From Perkinsus chesapeaki (lineage: Eukaryota > Perkinsozoa > Perkinsida > Perkinsidae), in the NCBI GenBank assembly GCA_013115145.1, contig JAAPAO010000610.1:1-20871 (forward strand): a DNA stretch of 20,871 nucleotides. Direction: 5' to 3'. Positions 16,457 through 20,871 of the stretch are shown here, in pieces. The stretch's first letter is position 1. Every line of letters starts with the position of its first letter. Position numbers and translations under genes: made by a program. The notes beneath the pieces were generated by a model. The model saw only the letters and a program-made list of their open reading frames with translations, did no database searches and was not told the DNA's origin.

Positions 16457-17164
16457 CTATTCTTCGTCTTCATAGGACGACCATTCTTCATCGCTGCTCG
16501 TCGAATCAGTGAAGTCCGTCGAACTATCATCAGCTATCTGAGGCACCAAATCTCGGAGAGCAAAGTACCTAGATGCATGCAATTTAGTGGCGCGTGACGC
16601 ATGCATAACCTTACACTTCCACCAACTGAGGTGTTGATACCTCCAACGTTTCGAATGGCAACAGCAATCTGGAATCCTTCGCTGTGCGCAAAGATACTTC
16701 CGAACTCGCTGGTGTATCATCAGCTTCGACCTCGATCGCAAGATACGTTATGATTCGGAAGCCATAAACCTACATAAACCGATCACGTGATCGATTATGC
16801 AAATAGCTATCTTACAGCTTCTTGTAGTATAACATCTTTTACCGAGCTTATCTGAATGAACTCGGTCTTCAACGCACCGTTACCATATAACGTCTGCAAC
16901 TGCACTCCCAAACCCCTCACTAATAATACCTAAACACAGATATCACTTCTTTGAAAAGATTCTTTTCGATTAAGATTCAATACCGATGATAAGTCTTACG
17001 GGAGGAGATAGAGAACCGATCGGAAAGGTTGTAGTAGAACCCTCCTTGTGTAGTAAGAGTAGATGGCCGACAGCATGACTCAATTTCGGTGGATGAACGC
17101 TCCCTAATATACAACGCATTGGACCCTCGCGGGCAGATTTCTTCACCCTCAGCTGAGAGCTCAT
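16457..17164 (-). CDS. PIGH: PIG-H, subunit of the GPI-GlcNAc transferase complex, four exons
   Basis: Exons on minus: 17164-17000, 16929-16816, 16769-16615 and 16568-16457, in phase throughout, giving 181 residues (animal PIG-H is of similar length). The GPI-GnT complex at the ER makes GlcNAc-PI, the first step of GPI-anchor synthesis; PIG-H is a non-catalytic subunit. The PIG-H domain is clear: VLLVRGLGVQLQTLYG (residues 56-71), FIQISSVKDVILQEAVYGFRI, then LLLPF and LVEVYFALRDL. The tail is acidic (SSDEEWSSYEDEE) and not typical of the family. Introns are 70, 46 and 46 nt with donors GTAAGA, GTAAGA and GTAAGG. The start is the least certain: ATG at 17164 follows an upstream TGA at 17219-17221, and an alternative exon 1/2 junction (16984/16919) is also in phase. 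The two N-terminal membrane helices of animal PIG-H are not evident, so an upstream exon may be missing. Confidence 0.82.
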
Positions 17165-17794
17165 TTCTCTATGTAAGCAGCTCTTCGCCCGACCGTAGCG
17201 CGGCGCCCAATACAAATATCAACGTGATTCATACGGCAATAAAGAGGACTTTCCTTCATCTTGCAAACGCTTCCTCTCTTGTTCAAGAATTCCTACGCAA
17301 ATCGCAGAGAGTGGTCCACTTTTTCGCAATATTACAATCCACTCCTCCACCTTTCGGCCCTCAAATCGCCACCCTCTGCCACATCCTCGTAATTCCCCTC
17401 CCCGCTTAAATTCCAACACGAAAAGTTGATTGCAGAAGATCTTTCTGCATTCAGAGTTCCCACTCAAAAAGCAAGTCATTTAATTAAAATGCCGGCAAGA
17501 ATCAAAGTCATCTGATCATTCAGAAGCTTTCCCAATGGAGCCAGCCACTTCGCTCGTTCGCTGCACAATTTCCAAACCAGAGAGGAGTCGCGTAGCAATA
17601 ATTACACAGGAGAAAGGTCACCTCCTGAAAGTCAAAAACTCTTACACCGATCGGCGGTGGAGTGCAAAAGTGATGATGAAACTATTTATCGAATCTTTAG
17701 CACAAACGTCCCAAGCGGCCGAGAGTACATGAAATCTCTACAGTGAGAGAGCATTCAACCACCAAAGAGAGAATCTTTCATTTTTCTAGGAATT
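17165..17794. other. Gap with ambiguous small open frames
   Basis: A minus frame from ATG 17479 to TGA 17219 (86 codons) continues past that stop into PIG-H exon 1 and could be a 5' leader or extra exon. On plus, ATG 17535 to 17732 (65 codons) overlaps another plus frame open to about 17740 (ends SGREYMKSLQ). Codon evidence does not pick between them. None shows a recognisable domain. Confidence 0.3.
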
Positions 17795-19164
17795 TCAAAA
17801 AGCGCGTTGTGTGCAGCTACTCTTCCGAATCCCCCCTATTACACTTTCCTCAGTAACTCTTCCGTTCCTAATAAACACCTTCCGCACCATTATAAGCAAT
17901 AATGCTACCAACGCTGGTGACCACAAATGCGCCAAAAAATTATACTGGGATTTATTCTGGGATGCTGCGAAGATTGAATATAAAGCTGCAATCACCATAC
18001 TCACCACCCCTACCTGCGAGACACAAAAACAGTAATTTTTACATCAAAGGGAATCCCAATCGAATATAAATGATATATTCAATATATAGGTTAATTTTTG
18101 ATCATTGTAAGATATATCTTCCTTTATAAACCATTCAGCAGTTTTCTTATTTGGTTAGTGGCAGCCGACCATTCAGAAAAACAGACCGAAGATATATATT
18201 CATTTATAATAGTAACAGGAGCTCCCAATCCAATGATCAGGGAATCATACGGCAGCAGTACACCGTTGACAATGATGCTGCTTGGATTAAATCTTCATCT
18301 GAACTACTGCCACCCAACTTGGAATCGAATAGGGCACAAGATTCCCCAGATGGCAACGACTACCAATATTCCAGGTAGGTCTGAAATTCGTTAACTATGT
18401 AAAATCAGAATTCCTGATCTATGAAAATTTCACAACCGAATTCCGAAGTTGCGATTTTTAATAAACAATAAATTCCGACGCTAAAATGTTCCATAAAACC
18501 GGAACTTCGCGAAAATCTTCCATCAAACCGGAACTTCGCGAAAATGTTCCATAAAACCGGAACTTCGCGACGTACACCCCCTGATCGGAGTTAAATTGCA
18601 GTCTGAAAGGAATTCTGATTGGCATTAGTCCATCAATGCTTAACTTCCTAAAAATCCCTGCAAAAATGAATCTGTAATCGGTTCGAAATTCCTGTATTTT
18701 ATAATCGAACTATAAACTAACAACATAATAAATATTTTAACGGTCATATGATTACCATGTAACAACATAATATGTAAAAATATAATATTTACCAAGATAC
18801 TGTAAAAGTACGGAACACAATCAGTTTATGTCTGCCGACTTCAGCGCCATAATTTCCCACCAAATCATCAACCGAAATCCCTCGGCATTTTCCTTCCTCG
18901 CCTACATGAATAGTTTCAAACTCGCGAAATCCCATACCGAATTTTCCTCGGAAATTCGCAACCAATACCAACTTTGTTCCACCAACATATTACCATTATA
19001 GCGGACCACAAATATTTCCCATTTTTCGAATCGCACGTATCGATCGGTGTGGCTCGATAAAGTGTAGTGTCTTGTGTGATGTGCTCAACCTCAAGCTCAC
19101 AGACCGGTTCAACCTCCTGGGAATCTTTCATTATTAAAGGCAACTGGAAGGATTTCGAATACAT
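17795..19164 (-). CDS. Predicted membrane protein, five-exon model (tentative)
   Basis: Best exons: 18277-18217 and 18013-17795 (acceptor TCTCGCAG, donor CCT|GTTACT). Together they encode LLPYDSLIIGLGAP followed by VGVVSMVIAALYSIF, a short polar loop, LWSPALVALLLIMV and a basic C-terminus. This gives two or three membrane helices. A longer model adds 19164-18994 (ATG start), 18971-18801 and 18359-18319, all in phase, for 220 residues with a soluble N-terminal part. In that model one intron would be only 22 nt and one exon only 41 nt, so it may be wrong or damaged. The 18800-18360 intron carries a 29-bp tandem repeat. No family was recognised with confidence. Confidence 0.42.
18483..18569. repeat. 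Tandem repeat, three units of 29 bp
   Basis: Units 18483-18511, 18512-18540 and 18541-18569. The core CATAAAACCGGAACTTCGCG is shared, and the middle unit has two substitutions. A diverged inverted relative may lie just upstream (CCGAAGTTGCG near 18448). Confidence 0.95.
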
Positions 19165-19928
19165 AAGAAATTAGACAATTTATTGTAAGCAGTAGCGCGC
19201 GCCACGCTGATCGATTTATGCGAGCAGTTTGCGTACCTCCCCGGGGAAGGGGTATCTTATGTCGAAGCGTGCTTGATTCATAATAAGTCTCGATCTTTCA
19301 GTTCCTCCTTCGTTACAATCCGATTGTGCTGCCCCTATCTGCTGCTTATTCGAGGATAGTAATGTCGGTAAGGAATCCTATACTAAATATATTAATGGTA
19401 ATAACAATACAGCTACAAGGGACGTAGAGCATATCGTAGTTGCTAAATTCTATAGCACTATATACGTATCTATATCCATTCATTATATATAATAATAATA
19501 TCACTACTTCGTTATATTTCTTCAAAGTGCCGCACTCCTTTGACTGCCGCTCGCCTGCCTGCAAAAATTTATTTCCTTTTGTAGTTAATGTCATATCATT
19601 ATTTATATTATTATTCATCTTTATTTATAAATATAATTTATATTTTAATATATATCAACATCTCGGTATAATATAATTTATATCATCATTCACTTTCCAT
19701 CACAATTACGTCAAAGTGCCTATTACACCAGTTTACAGTATGCTTTTTAATATAGGGTATATTAGTATCCATTCGTTGAGTCTACTATTATTGTCCCTAT
19801 GTGCTTGTATATGTCTTCAAACAGTAGTTTCCTAGGAGTAAGTCCACTTTCCACCTTCCACTTTTGTGATAGTTCTGTTAGAAGGTAACTCACCACAAGG
19901 CCGACCGATTGGCATATAGTAGGTATAG
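19165..19928. other. AT-rich intergenic region between divergent genes
   Basis: Strongly AT-rich from about 19370 to 19690 with low-complexity TAT/TTA runs. No ORF with protein-like content. It probably holds the 5' regions of the minus-strand membrane gene and the plus-strand gene, but no promoter motif is recognisable. Confidence 0.45.
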
Positions 19929-20042
19929 CTCAATGATATTGCCAAGCTCACTATAGCTCAATCCGTGGCATAAAACATCTCGTGTTGTTTTAAGGTTTTT
20001 ACGATTTTTCTATCAGAAAAATCCTCATCGATTATCTTTCAG

Positions 20043-20774
20043 AACTGCTCCACAACTCTAACAACAATCCCTGATGAATATTTTAGTAAAGTCGACATGG
20101 TAATGGTAGAAGCTGTACTGGACCAAATAGAGCGTATCATTTCTGGAAAGTAAGTGAAAAACTCATTAAACAGTTTAAATGGCTATCTGTAGGAGGTTGA
20201 TGCTTGCACGTGACGATGAGGAGGATTCCTCAAACCCGGGCTACGATGACGATATCATTTCTGTAAGCACACCGGCGCGTCGAACGTCATCAACAAGGCC
20301 CGACGAATCTAATGAAGATATGGATAATATTGAAGACGATCACATTGCGGTAAATAATAAGGTGAATGAGCTTTTGGAAGTTGAGGGTTTGAATTCATCC
20401 CACACGCCTTCTTCAGGACTGCATTTATTCTGATAGAAGATCCAGGCTTGGTAGTGTGGAGGAATCATTTCATAGGTGGGTTAACCACGGAAGATCTTTG
20501 TGAGGTTGATTGTATGTTACTACTACTTACGGTTTCCAGTGAATTAATACGACGCGCACATCTTTTCTTTTTCCGCTATCATATCGCCTCGAGATTCGCT
20601 GTTTCTAACATCGCTAGCTGCATGATTGTATCGTATTGGATTTTCAGACCATTCGTTGATGAGCATTACGATAAGTTGATGAGCTCACTTCCCGTAGAGG
20701 GGGCCAGCAACAGCAATTCTGGCGATGAGATGGATGACCCTCGTGATGATGATGATGAAGACGACGGATGGTAG
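20043..20774 (+). CDS. Unknown protein with acidic C-terminus, four exons (5' end incomplete)
   Basis: Exons 20043-20149, 20193-20379, 20417-20499 and 20540-20774 (TAG), all in phase, give 203 residues. Introns are 43, 37 and 40 nt with donors GTAAGT, GTTGAG and GTGAGG and acceptors CTGTAG, CTTCAG and TTCCAG. A 36-nt upstream exon at 19929-19964 (LNDIAKLTIAQS) is in phase through a 78-nt intron, but no start codon was found. The protein has an alpha-helical start (VMVEAVLDQIERIISGKR), an acidic Ser/Asp-rich linker, a helical middle (SVEESFHRWVNHGRSFELI then RRAHLFFFRYHI), a hydrophobic stretch (SNIASCMIVSYWIF) and the tail DDDDEDDGW. I do not recognise the family. The consistent splice phases make a real gene likely. 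Confidence 0.6.
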
Positions 20775-20798
20775 GGGGTCTTGAGGGGTACACGAATT

Positions 20799-20871
20799 AT
20801 ATGTTACTAGTGATACGGAGGAGGAGGAGATATAATAGAAAGGAGTTTGATAGGAAATATGTTACTAGTGA
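20799..20871 (+). repeat. Direct repeat of 15 bp
   Basis: ATATGTTACTAGTGA occurs at 20799-20813 and again at 20857-20871, the last base of the window, just downstream of the acidic-tail gene. It may be the start of a longer tandem array cut off by the edge. Confidence 0.7.

Noticed and set aside
17219-17479. 86-codon minus ORF upstream of PIG-H as its first exon
   Set aside because: Same frame as PIG-H exon 1 but separated by a TGA, and no intron with acceptable splice sites removes the stop. Left as an open possibility only.
18789-18971. PC4/single-strand-binding-like fold in FRGKFGMGFREFE...GISVDD
   Set aside because: The pattern is loosely similar to the PC4 core, but too few key positions match and the exon model is uncertain. 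No function assigned.

Overview
The window looks like nuclear DNA of a small, intron-bearing eukaryote, probably a protist. It has spliceosomal GT-AG introns (many only 37-81 nt), eukaryotic tRNA genes, several retrotransposon families, TA-flanked MITEs and a GPI-anchor biosynthesis gene. A perkinsid-type alveolate would fit the compact introns and repeat load, but nothing here (no rRNA, no diagnostic lineage gene) fixes the lineage.

The left half (1 to about 9.2 kb) is a retroelement graveyard. From left to right it holds: the start of a retroelement ORF1/Gag-like protein (minus, runs off the edge); a LINE reverse-transcriptase relic (minus, 823-2193); a BEL/Pao-like LTR-retrotransposon body (plus, about 2190-5081) with a WW-like motif, Gag zinc fingers, aspartic protease and the start of RT; an 883-bp foldback-like element (5082-5964) at the point where that RT stops; a LINE with ORF1, RT and RNase H (minus, 5965-8613); and another LINE RT fragment (plus, 8774-9190).

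The middle (9.7-12 kb) holds a tandem 470-bp duplication. Each unit carries a tRNA-Arg(UCU) on plus and a tRNA-Arg(CCG) on minus. A tRNA half-copy and a weak two-exon gene candidate follow.

The right half (12-20.9 kb) holds host genes that I assembled from exons by splice sites and reading phase: a 130-aa Cys-cluster protein (minus); a seven-exon METTL21-type methyltransferase of 278 aa (minus) with a MITE and a LINE relic in its introns; a PIG-H subunit of the GPI-GlcNAc transferase of 181 aa (minus); a membrane protein (minus, model uncertain); and an acidic-tailed protein of unknown function (plus, 5' end uncertain).

The most unusual signal is a set of 14-nt, self-templated 'zigzag' insertions. 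An 8-mer W has been turned into W(1-7), the reverse complement of W, then W(2-8). I find 13 exact copies and one with a single mismatch, all in retroelement relics or flanking DNA between 2.2 and 9.0 kb. Each shifts the reading frame by +2, and deleting the 14 nt in silico rejoins the element's frame at most of the sites I could test. I do not know of a described process with this fixed geometry.
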